From Flammeovirgaceae bacterium UBA2371 (GTDB lineage Bacteria > Bacteroidota > Bacteroidia > Cytophagales > Cyclobacteriaceae): a stretch of 12,554 nt of DNA. Below, piece by piece: positions 1 through 6,491 of this stretch (position 1 is the stretch's first letter; every line of letters begins with the position of its first letter). Below the pieces are notes generated by a model. The model searched no databases, was not told the origin of the DNA, and saw only the letters and a program-made list of their open reading frames with translations. A program made the position numbers and the translations under genes. Location: NCBI GenBank assembly GCA_002345965.1, contig DDTF01000043.1, positions 11,408-23,961 on the forward strand, read 5' to 3'.

Positions 1-906
1 TTCATAGTAGTGATGCTCTCCCCACGGATTGGTCCAGGTGACGGTGCCGCCACCAGGCTGATCCGGAATGCGATTGGTGTACAACGCTTTGTTGAAAATC
101 AACACCCCTGTGCTTCCAGGCCCACCGAGAAATTTATGCGGACTAAAGAAGATGGCATCCAGGGCTGCGTCAGGATTGGCAGGGTGCATGTCAATATCTA
201 CGTAAGGAGCGGAGGCTGCAAAATCCACAAAGCAATACCCTCCATGGCGGTGCATGATCGCTGCCAGCTCGTGGTAAGGAGTGATGATGCCCGTTACATT
301 GCTGCAGGCGGTAAAAGAGCCAATCTTTGTTTTGCGGTTGCTGTATTTCTGCAATTCTGTTTCCAGGTGAGCAGGTGCGATCAAAAGGTTGTCGCCAGGA
401 GGGATCACCACTACATCCACTTCACATTCGAGCCAGGAAGTTTGGTTGGAGTGATGCTCCATGTGTGTAATGAAAACAACAGGTTTTTCTTCCTCGGGTA
501 GTGAGTAGTAGGGCTTGGCTTTTTCAGGAATATGCAACCCCAGCATTCGTTGCAACTTGGCAAGCACTCCTGTCATGCCACTGGAAAAGGTGAGTAGGGC
601 ATCGTCAGCATTGGCGTTTACGTGCTTTCTGATAATGTCGTGCGCGATCTTGTAGGCATGGGTCATTGATTCTCCGGTGAGGCTAGACTCACTGTGCGTA
701 TTGCCCACCAGCGGTCCAAACTTGTGGGTGAGCGCGTCTTCAATGGGTTGGTACAATCGGCCGGAGGCAATCCAGTCGGCATAGATCAGTTTCTTTTTAG
801 CAGCAGCGGTTTGCACGGTGATGTTGTGGCCGATGGTGTTGCTGGCGATGGCGGAAAAGTCGGTAGGGGCCGTTGCCATTTTTATGGATGCTAAAACCTC
901 GCTCAT
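1..906 (-). CDS. Class V aminotransferase / cysteine desulfurase-like PLP enzyme, N-terminal 302 codons (runs off left edge)
   Basis: I translated the minus strand from the ATG at 906; the frame stays open for exactly 302 codons to the window edge, so the C-terminus is missing. The fold is aspartate-aminotransferase type I, class V. Visible marks are YADWIASGR (residues 42-50, where SufS has the DNAAT motif), GNTHSESSLTG (68-78), the cofactor-stacking histidine motif EHHSN (150-154), Asp228 in FVDFAAS for the pyridinium nitrogen, and SPHKFLGGPGS (255-265), in which Lys258 should form the Schiff base with PLP. It is clearly different from the suf-operon SufS in this window. Sulfur-mobilising chemistry (cysteine desulfurase or selenocysteine lyase-like) is suggested but not proven, because the region that would hold a catalytic cysteine lies outside. 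Met10 (ATG at 879) is an alternative start; neither candidate has a clear Shine-Dalgarno site. It is transcribed divergently from the regulator at 1206. Confidence 0.85.
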   Translation of the reverse strand, partial: MSEVLASIKMATAPTDFSAIASNTIGHNITVQTAAAKKKLIYADWIASGRLYQPIEDALTHKFGPLVGNTHSESSLTGESMTHAYKIAHDIIRKHVNANADDALLTFSSGMTGVLAKLQRMLGLHIPEKAKPYYSLPEEEKPVVFITHMEHHSNQTSWLECEVDVVVIPPGDNLLIAPAHLETELQKYSNRKTKIGSFTACSNVTGIITPYHELAAIMHRHGGYCFVDFAASAPYVDIDMHPANPDAALDAIFFSPHKFLGGPGSTGVLIFNKALYTNRIPDQPGGGTVTWTNPWGEHHYYE

Positions 907-1205
907 GGTTCAGGTAATTTTATTTGAATTTAAGGTATTCTGCCCTCTTTTTAAAAGATCGATGTTGGGTTATGATACAACTGCATTGGGCTGCAGCGGC
1001 TGTACGTTTCCAGTTTATCCCCTTATGTGTGCCAGCGTCACACCTTGGTTTCGTGACCTTACGCACCTGATGATGGAAATATTTTTTAATGTTAATGCTA
1101 ACAGTGTAAACAGGACAAATAAATGAGTAATTTGATTACCGGATAAGCAGGAGTACGCAGACTATCCGATTCAGGCAGGCCCACCATTTAGACAGCAAAA
1201 ATACG
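907..1205. promoter_or_regulatory. Divergent intergenic region (299 bp) between the aminotransferase and the AraC-type regulator
   Basis: This gap must carry promoters for both divergent genes. I found no exact TAnnTTTG -7 box on either strand; TAATTTG near 1129 is one base short of the spacing. Two small inverted repeats could be operator sites: TGTTA-ATGC-TAACA at 1090-1103, and CGGATA (1140-1145) pairing with TATCCG (1163-1168) just upstream of the regulator. The reading frame crossing 818-1126 on the plus strand is mostly antisense to the aminotransferase and looks non-coding. Confidence 0.4.
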
Positions 1206-2267
1206 ATGCCCCTTTACATGGATATTCACACTGTTGATGCTGACACCTTTTCAGTCGAAGATGTTGTTAAAGCCCACATGGAAGACTTATCCATCCAAAG
1301 TAAATTTGGTGTCACTCAATTGAAATATTGGGTCAACGAGGAAGCTAAGACGCTTTTCTCTTTGATGGAAGGACCTGATAAGGAAGCGTGTCACCAGGTA
1401 CACAAACAGTCACACGGGAATACTGCATGCAACATCATTGAAGTTTCTGATAACGAATACAATTTATTCATGGGGGTGGGTACGGAGGTCAATGACCTCG
1501 CTAAAACCCAATCTGGTCATCTGGACACCGGTTACCGAACCATATTACTTGCCAACATTGTGCCCATTACCGGAAACAGAGAACACTATTTCAGTGAGGT
1601 ACGTCAACTGATAGAGAAGTTTAATGGTGTACTTGTTCTTGAACCTGGCAATGAACTGATGGTATCCTTCATTTATGCCTCGGAAGCAATTTTATGTGCC
1701 AATGCAATTCAAAAACTACTTGACTCCACCCAAGATAAAGTTGAATACAATTTAGCTATTGGCAGCGGTAGACCTGTTGACGAGCAAGGGGCTAATATGT
1801 TTGAAGAAACAAAAAAGAAAGTCCAATGCCTGTGTTCACTTGGGTTGTCAAAAAAAATGTACCTGGATGAGGAGACAAGAATCCTTATGGAAAAGGAATT
1901 TCGTGCCGCCAAGGTTGAACACACACGGTTTACCCTTGTCCATAAGGATGATTTCAAACTGGCATTGGCCCTATCAAAAATGTTGGCCAGAAATTTAACC
2001 CAACCAGATTTTAACAGCACACAATTAACCCATTCATTGGCCCTTAGTAAATCTCAGGCTTATAGAATTATAAAATCGTTAACGGGTATGGCCCAGAATA
2101 AACTCATTCATGAATCGAGACTTCAAAGGGCAATCAATCAAATGACACAAAGTAAGAAGACGATTGCAGAAATCGCCTATGAATCCGGATTCAACAGTCC
2201 AACTTATTTTTCCCGAGCCTTCAGGAAAAGATTTGAAATCTCCCCCAAGGATTTCGGCAGACGATAA
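1206..2267 (+). CDS. AraC-family regulator with N-terminal DUF4242 (nickel-binding-like) and degenerate class III cyclase-like domains
   Basis: The 353-residue protein reads as three parts. Residues 1-85 match DUF4242 (the SCO4226 nickel-binding family): AHMEDLSIQSKFGV (23-36), YWVNEEAK (41-48) and the H-x3-H pair His66/His70 are kept. Residues about 108-230 follow the class III adenylate/guanylate cyclase pattern: RTILLANIV (111-119) for RTILFTDIV, EPGNE (146-150) for the TGDG loop, and AIGSGRPVDEQG (184-195). However, the two metal-binding aspartates are Asn117 and Asn149, and the transition-state Asn/Arg positions read Lys204/Cys208, so catalysis is not expected. Residues 255-353 are an AraC-type double helix-turn-helix ending in IAEIAYESGFNSPTYFSRAF (320-339) and KRFEISPKDF. 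The likely role is a cytoplasmic one-component regulator sensing a metal or small ligand; this is inference. The oxidase gene 133 bp downstream on the same strand is the obvious candidate target. ATG at 1206 begins the DUF4242 domain directly, supporting this start. Confidence 0.85.
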   Translation: MPLYMDIHTVDADTFSVEDVVKAHMEDLSIQSKFGVTQLKYWVNEEAKTLFSLMEGPDKEACHQVHKQSHGNTACNIIEVSDNEYNLFMGVGTEVNDLAKTQSGHLDTGYRTILLANIVPITGNREHYFSEVRQLIEKFNGVLVLEPGNELMVSFIYASEAILCANAIQKLLDSTQDKVEYNLAIGSGRPVDEQGANMFEETKKKVQCLCSLGLSKKMYLDEETRILMEKEFRAAKVEHTRFTLVHKDDFKLALALSKMLARNLTQPDFNSTQLTHSLALSKSQAYRIIKSLTGMAQNKLIHESRLQRAINQMTQSKKTIAEIAYESGFNSPTYFSRAFRKRFEISPKDFGRR

Positions 2268-2289
2268 TTTCAGCACTTAGCCTGCCCTT

Positions 2290-2321
2290 GAATCAATTGT
2301 TTCAGGTATAGAATCAATTGT
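2290..2321 (+). repeat. Direct repeat GAATCAATTGT x2, 21-bp period, possible operator
   Basis: GAATCAATTGT occurs at 2290-2300 and again at 2311-2321, both perfect. The 21-bp period is about two helical turns, so both copies face the same side of the helix. Each contains the palindrome CAATTG. The pair sits between the AraC-type regulator's stop codon and the oxidase start (2401), where an AraC-type activator would be expected to bind as a directly repeated site. Binding is inferred from arrangement only. Confidence 0.4.
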
Positions 2322-2400
2322 GAAGCATTGTTATGCCTTTGTGTTCCAAATTTGAATCATCAAGGAAGCAATTATTCTAACCACATTAAACATTAAAAAT

Positions 2401-3783
2401 ATGGGTATTAAAGCGGATAAAACCAATGAATTGAAGAAGGGATTTGAGGGACATGTCTTACTGCCCGATGAACCAGGGTATCACGAGGCAAGAGCCATTT
2501 GGAATGGGATGTTTGACAAAAAGCCTGCTATTATCACACGGTGTATCACTACGGTCGATGTAGTACGTGCCGTGAATTTTGGACGAGACAATAACCTGCT
2601 CATAGCGGTTAAGGGGGGTGGTCATAATTCAGCAGGAACTGCGGTGTGCGATGACGGTCTTATGATTGATTTATCGCTGATGCAAAAGGTGGATGTAAAC
2701 GCAGCCAACCGCACGGTAAAAGTACAAGGTGGCTGTTTGCTGAGCACTGTAGATAAGGAAACGCAAAAGCATGGACTGGCCATTTCCGGTGGCATCGTAT
2801 CCCATACCGGAGTTGGCGGACTTACACTTGGCGGTGGATTTGGATGGATCAGCAGAAAACATGGTCTTTCAGTGGACAATCTTATTTCAGCTGAAATAGT
2901 AACGGCAGAAGGAAAAATAGTAAATGCGAGTGTGACTGAAAATCCGGATCTCTTTTGGGCTATACGCGGAGGGGGAGGAAATTTTGGGATTGTAACCTCC
3001 TTTGAATTCAATGCGGCTAAAATTGGTAATGAAGTGCTATGTGGACCCATTGTAAAGAAATTCGAAAACATGAAAGCATACATCCAGTTTCATAAAGACT
3101 ATATCCGAACGATGCCTGATGAAATGACCATATGGATGGTAATTCGTCATGCGCCACCGTTACCGTTTTTACCCAAAGACGTACACGGCAAGTTGGTAAT
3201 TCTATTACCTTTTGTTTGGTTAGGCGATTATGAAACCGGGCAAAAACTGCTTCAACCTATTCGTGACTTTGGAGAGACGCTTGGTGATGGAAGCGGGATG
3301 CATCCCTGGGTTGGGTGGCAATCAGCATTCGATGGACTGGTAAGTCATGGAGCGCGCAATTACTGGAAATCCCACCACTTAAAAGATTTGTCTGATGAGT
3401 GCATTGACATTTTTCAATCGTATGCATTAAGTATGCCGACTGAAGAATGCGAGATCTTTATTCCTCACATGGAAGGTGCACCAAGCCGAATTGCACCCAA
3501 TGCCACGGCTTTTCCCCATAGGAATACTCCGTTTGTACTCAATATTCATACACGGTGGCAAAAAGTTGAAGATGATGCAAAGGCAAAGCAATGGGCCGGT
3601 GATTTTCATAAAGCCACTGAACCTTTCAGTCAGGGTGTTTATGTCAACTTCTTAAGTGACGAGGGGGCAGACAGGGTTAAGCAAGCCTATACGGGTGAGG
3701 TGTGGGAAAAATTGGTGCGTTGCAAAAGAAAATGGGATCCGAAAAACCTGTTCAAAATGAATCAGAACATCAACCCCGGCTGA
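2401..3783 (+). CDS. FAD-binding oxidoreductase, BBE-like (PCMH-type FAD domain)
   Basis: This is a 460-residue flavoprotein of the vanillyl-alcohol-oxidase / berberine-bridge-enzyme superfamily. The N-terminal FAD-binding PCMH domain spans about 40-215, with KGGGHNSAGT (71-80) containing His75, the expected site of 8-alpha histidyl-FAD linkage, then TGVGGLTLGGGFGW (136-149) and NPDLFWAIRGGGGNFGIVT (181-199). The cysteine that makes the second covalent bond in bicovalent members is absent before GVGG (the residues are VSHT), so single covalent attachment is predicted. The C-terminus (about 413-460), with FLSDEG and KRKWDPKNLFKMNQNINP, is the BBE domain that closes the active site. No signal peptide is seen, so it is probably cytoplasmic. 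The substrate is unknown; relatives oxidise sugars, alkaloids or other alcohols using oxygen. The start follows an A-rich leader typical of Bacteroidota, and the TGA stop is followed immediately by an in-frame TAA. It may be controlled by the regulator upstream. Confidence 0.9.
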   Translation: MGIKADKTNELKKGFEGHVLLPDEPGYHEARAIWNGMFDKKPAIITRCITTVDVVRAVNFGRDNNLLIAVKGGGHNSAGTAVCDDGLMIDLSLMQKVDVNAANRTVKVQGGCLLSTVDKETQKHGLAISGGIVSHTGVGGLTLGGGFGWISRKHGLSVDNLISAEIVTAEGKIVNASVTENPDLFWAIRGGGGNFGIVTSFEFNAAKIGNEVLCGPIVKKFENMKAYIQFHKDYIRTMPDEMTIWMVIRHAPPLPFLPKDVHGKLVILLPFVWLGDYETGQKLLQPIRDFGETLGDGSGMHPWVGWQSAFDGLVSHGARNYWKSHHLKDLSDECIDIFQSYALSMPTEECEIFIPHMEGAPSRIAPNATAFPHRNTPFVLNIHTRWQKVEDDAKAKQWAGDFHKATEPFSQGVYVNFLSDEGADRVKQAYTGEVWEKLVRCKRKWDPKNLFKMNQNINPG

Positions 3784-3864
3784 TAAGTAAAAATAATCCA
3801 GACCAGAATCAAACCCCAAGTCGATCCAGTAGGGCGATCTTAGTTTATCCACTATCTTCACCTT

Positions 3865-4536
3865 ATGAGCAATTACTTGTCTACCCTGCAGGCAGAGTTT
3901 GAACGCCATGCCAACCCCCAGCGTGCTGCCGAACAGAAGGCTTATATGAAAGATAACTTTGAGTTCTATGGTATCACGGCACCAAAACGACAAGAAATAC
4001 AAAAACCTTTCTTGCTCAAGCAGCATTTGCCTCCCAAAAAAGAGCTGGAGAAGCTGGTTAAAAAACTATGGAGCAAGCCTCAAAGGGAGTATCAAATGTT
4101 TGGACAGGAACTGGTGAACAAGTACAGCAAACAATTGGAGAAAGAGGACATCGCCCTGCTGGAATACATGGTGACTCACCTATCGTGGTGGGATACCGTG
4201 GATTTTATTGCGGCCAATACCATGGGTGCTTATTTCCAACTGTATCCTGAGTTGCGCAAGAAGTACGTAAAGAAATGGCTGGCTTCAGAGCACATGTGGT
4301 TGCAGCGGTCAGCGCTACTGTTCCAGTTGAAATACAAAGAGCAGCTGGACAATGAATTGCTGGGTAATACCATCAGGCAACTTCTTGGATCCAAGGAGTT
4401 CTTTATCAATAAAGCCATCGGTTGGGCGCTAAGGCAATACAGCAAAACTAATCCAGCCTGGGTAAAACGTTTTGTGCGGGATACGCCCACCCTTGCCAAC
4501 CTCAGCAAACGAGAAGCCTTGCGGCTGTTGAAGTAG
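3865..4536 (+). CDS. alkD: AlkD-type DNA alkylation repair glycosylase (HEAT-like repeat fold)
   Basis: The 223-residue all-alpha protein matches the AlkD family of HEAT-like-repeat DNA glycosylases, which excise N3- and N7-alkylated purines without flipping the base. The catalytic set described for Bacillus cereus AlkD (Trp109, Asp113, Arg148, Trp187) is present at the same numbers: LSWWDTVDF (106-114) gives Trp109 and Asp113, WLQRSALLF (145-153) gives Arg148, and INKAIGWALRQYSK (181-194) gives Trp187. The length is normal for the family, and all key residues are present, so it is probably active in base excision repair of cationic alkyl lesions. It starts 81 bp after the oxidase stop and could be co-transcribed with it, though no functional link is evident. 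Its stop codon is separated by one base from the stop of the convergent gene. Confidence 0.92.
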   Translation: MSNYLSTLQAEFERHANPQRAAEQKAYMKDNFEFYGITAPKRQEIQKPFLLKQHLPPKKELEKLVKKLWSKPQREYQMFGQELVNKYSKQLEKEDIALLEYMVTHLSWWDTVDFIAANTMGAYFQLYPELRKKYVKKWLASEHMWLQRSALLFQLKYKEQLDNELLGNTIRQLLGSKEFFINKAIGWALRQYSKTNPAWVKRFVRDTPTLANLSKREALRLLK

Positions 4537-4537
4537 T

Positions 4538-5395
4538 CTAGAAAACTTCTACTACCATTGAAAAGGAATCGTTTGTCCTGTTCCTCATCATAGGGATATC
4601 CCTGTCCAGTACCAGTTGCGGAGTCACTTCTTTGACAGTGAATGTTTGTCCCCCCAAAGCCGGGTTGTCGGGATTAAATGAGGCACCATCGCGATTACAC
4701 TCAATGGACTGCGGAAAAAAGTAGATGCGATCGCCAGGTTTTAACTGTGTGTTGGCCATAATGTTTACCCTCGTATATCGGATAAACATGACGGAAATTT
4801 TTCCTCCATGTTGTGGCGTGAAGGCATTGGCGTCCCTGTTGGAGGGAAGTGCTGTTTTCTGAGGTGCAGCGGGAGGGTTGCCGGCTTGTGGTGTACTCAC
4901 TTTTGGTGTGTTGGGTTGAGGTGACCTGGCGGCAGGTGTAGCAGTGGTGTTAAGTTGTTCCAGTTCCCACTGGGCACTCCACCATCCCGGTTCAACATCA
5001 CCGGCTTCGAGTCTGCTGTTCTGATTGTGCAGTGCTACGTTTGGTTTCCATCTGTTGCGAATGCGATAAAAGGATGTACCGGGCACACCTTCGAGCTGCC
5101 ATTGAGCGCTCCACCATCCCGGCTGAATGTCGCCAATGGCGAGTGGTCCTTGTTCCACGTGCAGGTAGGTGTTCTTCCACCTGTTTTTGATTTTATAAAA
5201 AGAGGTGCCTGCAACCGGTTCCAACACCCACTGTGCGCTGTGCCACCCCTGTTGAATACCACCTGATGCAGGAATGGGCTGCTCTACATGGATGTATTCA
5301 TTGGGTTTCCAACGGTTTTTTAGTCTGATGAAATCTTGTGAAGCTGCTGTAAAAGCATAACCACAAAGGAGGAGCAATATCATTCTGGCTTTCAT
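4538..5395 (-). CDS. Secreted protein with three ricin-like (beta-trefoil) repeats and an unrecognised C-terminal domain
   Basis: The 285-residue product starts with a probable Sec signal peptide (Lys2 and Arg4, hydrophobic core 5-13, cleavage likely after Ser19 in TAAS-Q). The Cys11 context (LLLLC) does not fit a lipobox, so a soluble exported protein is more likely than a lipoprotein. Three tandem repeats of about 44 residues (22-65, 66-109, 110-148) share the pattern (Y/F)-x-I/L-K/R-NRWK, a short loop with H-V-E-Q or H-N-Q-N, G-D-I-Q-P-G-WWSAQW-x-LE, as expected for a single three-fold beta-trefoil of RICIN or cytolysin-lectin type, often a carbohydrate-binding module. A Pro/Thr/Ala-rich linker (about 149-190) leads to a C-terminal domain (about 195-285) that I do not recognise; it looks beta-rich. 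No catalytic motif and no gliding/Por secretion C-terminal domain is seen. Carbohydrate binding is inferred from the repeats alone. Confidence 0.82.
   Translation of the reverse strand: MKARMILLLLCGYAFTAASQDFIRLKNRWKPNEYIHVEQPIPASGGIQQGWHSAQWVLEPVAGTSFYKIKNRWKNTYLHVEQGPLAIGDIQPGWWSAQWQLEGVPGTSFYRIRNRWKPNVALHNQNSRLEAGDVEPGWWSAQWELEQLNTTATPAARSPQPNTPKVSTPQAGNPPAAPQKTALPSNRDANAFTPQHGGKISVMFIRYTRVNIMANTQLKPGDRIYFFPQSIECNRDGASFNPDNPALGGQTFTVKEVTPQLVLDRDIPMMRNRTNDSFSMVVEVF
4952..5332 (-). repeat. Three in-frame tandem repeats (about 132 bp each) encoding the trefoil lobes
   Basis: The repeats span 5332-5201, 5200-5069 and 5068-4952 on the minus strand. At protein level the shared cores are NRWK and SAQW in all three, with GWWSAQW in the second and third and GWHSAQW in the first. 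The HVEQ motif of the first two lobes reads HNQN in the third, which could alter or abolish one ligand pocket. Confidence 0.85.
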
Positions 5396-5582
5396 AGTAA
5401 TGGGGTTTAGCGGGAAGAGCCGTTGAGAATAGATTCATATTACCAATGTTTTGACTGAATTACAACCTTCGGTAATAGGTCTGGCATTGATAGTGCTTGT
5501 GATGCGCCAAAATCAGGCCAAAAGAGTGGGAAGCAAATCAGAAATTTCCGTATGCAGAGGAAACCCTGATGCTGGAGGGAGA
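5396..5582. other. Upstream region of the secreted trefoil protein, no gene seen
   Basis: The stretch separates the suf-operon terminator from the start of the secreted protein and must contain that gene's promoter. I saw no exact TAnnTTTG box on the minus strand. A loose inverted repeat, ATTACC (5439-5444) with GGTAAT (5471-5476), is the only structure noted and is weak. Confidence 0.35.
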
Positions 5583-5626
5583 TAAAAAAATAGTTTCAAA
5601 ACCTGAACATGTCAGGTTTTGAAACT
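5583..5626 (-). terminator. Intrinsic terminator of the suf operon
   Basis: A perfect 15-bp stem, AGTTTCAAAACCTGA (5592-5606) with its complement at 5612-5626, closes a 5-nt loop. Read on the minus strand it is followed by an ACTATTTTTTTAT tract, the classic Rho-independent layout. It begins 11 bases after the bacilliredoxin stop codon, so it should end the suf transcript and shield the next gene. The plus-strand side has no T-tract, so it acts in one direction. Confidence 0.9.
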
Positions 5627-5637
5627 TGAAATTTGAA

Positions 5638-6054
5638 TTAGCAGAATTCGTCAAACACCTGCACCAGGTGTTCGCCAATCATTTGTGCATTTCTTCCTTC
5701 AATGTGATGGCGCTCTACAAAGTGCACCAGTTCACCATCTTTGAAGAGGGCGATAGCAGGAGATGATGGAGGATAAGGAAGTGTATACTGACGTGCTTTG
5801 GCAACCGCTTCAATGTCGGCTCCGGCAAATACAGTAGTCAAATGATCTGGCTTCTTTTCGCTGTTTTGCACAGCCCATTTTACGCCAGGTCTTGCAGCGC
5901 CTGCTGCACATCCGCACACTGAGTTGATGACCAGCAAGGTAGTGCCTTTTTGATCTTTCAATTCACCATCTACTTCTTCAGGTGTTCTCAATTCTTTAAA
6001 TCCTATTGTGGTCAAGTCGCTCCGCATAGGGGCAACCAATTCTTCTGGGTACAT
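5638..6054 (-). CDS. BrxA/BrxB-family bacilliredoxin (YphP/YqiW, DUF1094)
   Basis: The 138-residue thioredoxin-fold protein is close in layout to Bacillus BrxA/BrxB. The diagnostic motif NSVCGCAAGAARP (44-56) contains the C-G-C pair Cys47/Cys49. The family's N-terminal EELVAPMRSDLTTIGF (4-19), the FAGAD segment (76-80), PPSSPAIALFKDGE (95-108) and the C-terminal Cys138 are all present, so it looks complete. Bacilliredoxins remove bacillithiol from S-bacillithiolated proteins, with Cys47 the presumed attacking residue; bacillithiol use by this organism is assumed, not shown. It is the last gene of the suf block, 83 bp after the sufT-like stop and just ahead of the operon terminator. That position suggests a role in keeping Fe-S assembly or client cysteines reduced. 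I leave out a symbol because BrxA and BrxB cannot be told apart here. Confidence 0.93.
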   Translation of the reverse strand: MYPEELVAPMRSDLTTIGFKELRTPEEVDGELKDQKGTTLLVINSVCGCAAGAARPGVKWAVQNSEKKPDHLTTVFAGADIEAVAKARQYTLPYPPSSPAIALFKDGELVHFVERHHIEGRNAQMIGEHLVQVFDEFC

Positions 6055-6099
6055 ATTATTTAAATTTAAAATTCAAGGTTCAAAGTTTATAATCAGAAA

Positions 6100-6129
6100 T
6101 TCACAATTCGATCAGGACCGAATTGTGAA
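6100..6129 (-). other. Hairpin in the sufT-bacilliredoxin spacer
   Basis: TTCACAATTCG at 6100-6110 is a perfect 11-bp inverted repeat of CGAATTGTGAA at 6119-6129, with an 8-nt loop, lying in the 83-bp gap between the sufT-like gene and the bacilliredoxin gene. On the minus strand it is followed by TTTCTGATT, only a partial T-tract. It could be a leaky terminator, an RNA-processing or stability element, or a protein site that lowers expression of the last gene. Confidence 0.6.
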
Positions 6130-6137
6130 CAGTTAAT

Positions 6138-6491
6138 TTACATAAATCCTAGTTCCAGTTTAGCTGCTTCACTCATCATGTCCTGAGAATAGGGAGGATC
6201 AAAGGTAAGTTCCACCTTTACATCATTCACGCCTTCGATGTCTTTGATCTTTTGTTCTACTTCACCGGGTATAACTTCTGCTGAAGGGCAGGAGGGAGAA
6301 GTAAGTGTCATCAACACATACACATTGTTGACAGGGTATACATTGATCTCATAAATTAATCCCAGCTCCAAAACGTCCACGGGAATTTCAGGGTCGTAAA
6401 CTGTTTTAATGGCGGCAATTACTTTTTCGCGCAGTTCACCTCCTTGTGATTCCGATGTGGTGGCTACTGTATCTTTTTCCTGTTCACTCAT
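6138..6491 (-). CDS. sufT: SufT-like DUF59 / MIP18-family Fe-S assembly protein
   Basis: The 117-residue protein is a stand-alone DUF59 (MIP18/PaaD-like) domain after a polar N-terminal extension of about 18 residues. Family marks are YDPEIPVDVLELGLIYEI (32-49), TLTSPSCPSAEVIPGEVE (62-79) with the conserved Cys68, and the ending VELTFDPPYSQDMMSEAAK (93-111). Members such as SufT/YitW help mature or deliver Fe-S clusters, and the gene's place within the suf operon supports that role. Its ATG overlaps the sufE stop codon by four bases (ATGA), implying translational coupling. It may stand in for the A-type carrier SufA, which I do not see in this window; that substitution is inference. SufT is a family-level name here. 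Confidence 0.9.
   Translation of the reverse strand: MSEQEKDTVATTSESQGGELREKVIAAIKTVYDPEIPVDVLELGLIYEINVYPVNNVYVLMTLTSPSCPSAEVIPGEVEQKIKDIEGVNDVKVELTFDPPYSQDMMSEAAKLELGFM

Noticed and set aside
10..1126. Plus-strand reading frames at 10-501, 694-894 and 818-1126
   Set aside because: They lie antisense to the clearly conserved class V aminotransferase or trail into its promoter region, and their translations resemble no protein.
2334..2341. TGCCTTTG as a -7 promoter box for the FAD oxidase
   Set aside because: It misses the conserved A of TAnnTTTG and no TTG lies at a suitable -33 distance.
2353..2367. Shared word ATCAAGGAAGC near 2357 and near 12468
   Set aside because: An 11-base match between two intergenic regions without symmetry or further extension; chance is an adequate explanation.
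2622..3083. 153-codon minus-strand frame inside the FAD oxidase
   Set aside because: Fully antisense to the conserved FAD-binding domain; it exists because of glycine-rich codons on the other strand.
4952..5332. Tandem DNA repeats considered as a CRISPR-like or minisatellite array
   Set aside because: They are diverged in-frame protein repeats of a beta-trefoil; there are no identical repeat units and no spacers.
5348..5395. Lipoprotein signal for the secreted trefoil protein (Cys11)
   Set aside because: The residue before the cysteine is leucine, which does not fit a lipobox; a signal peptidase I site after Ser19 fits better.
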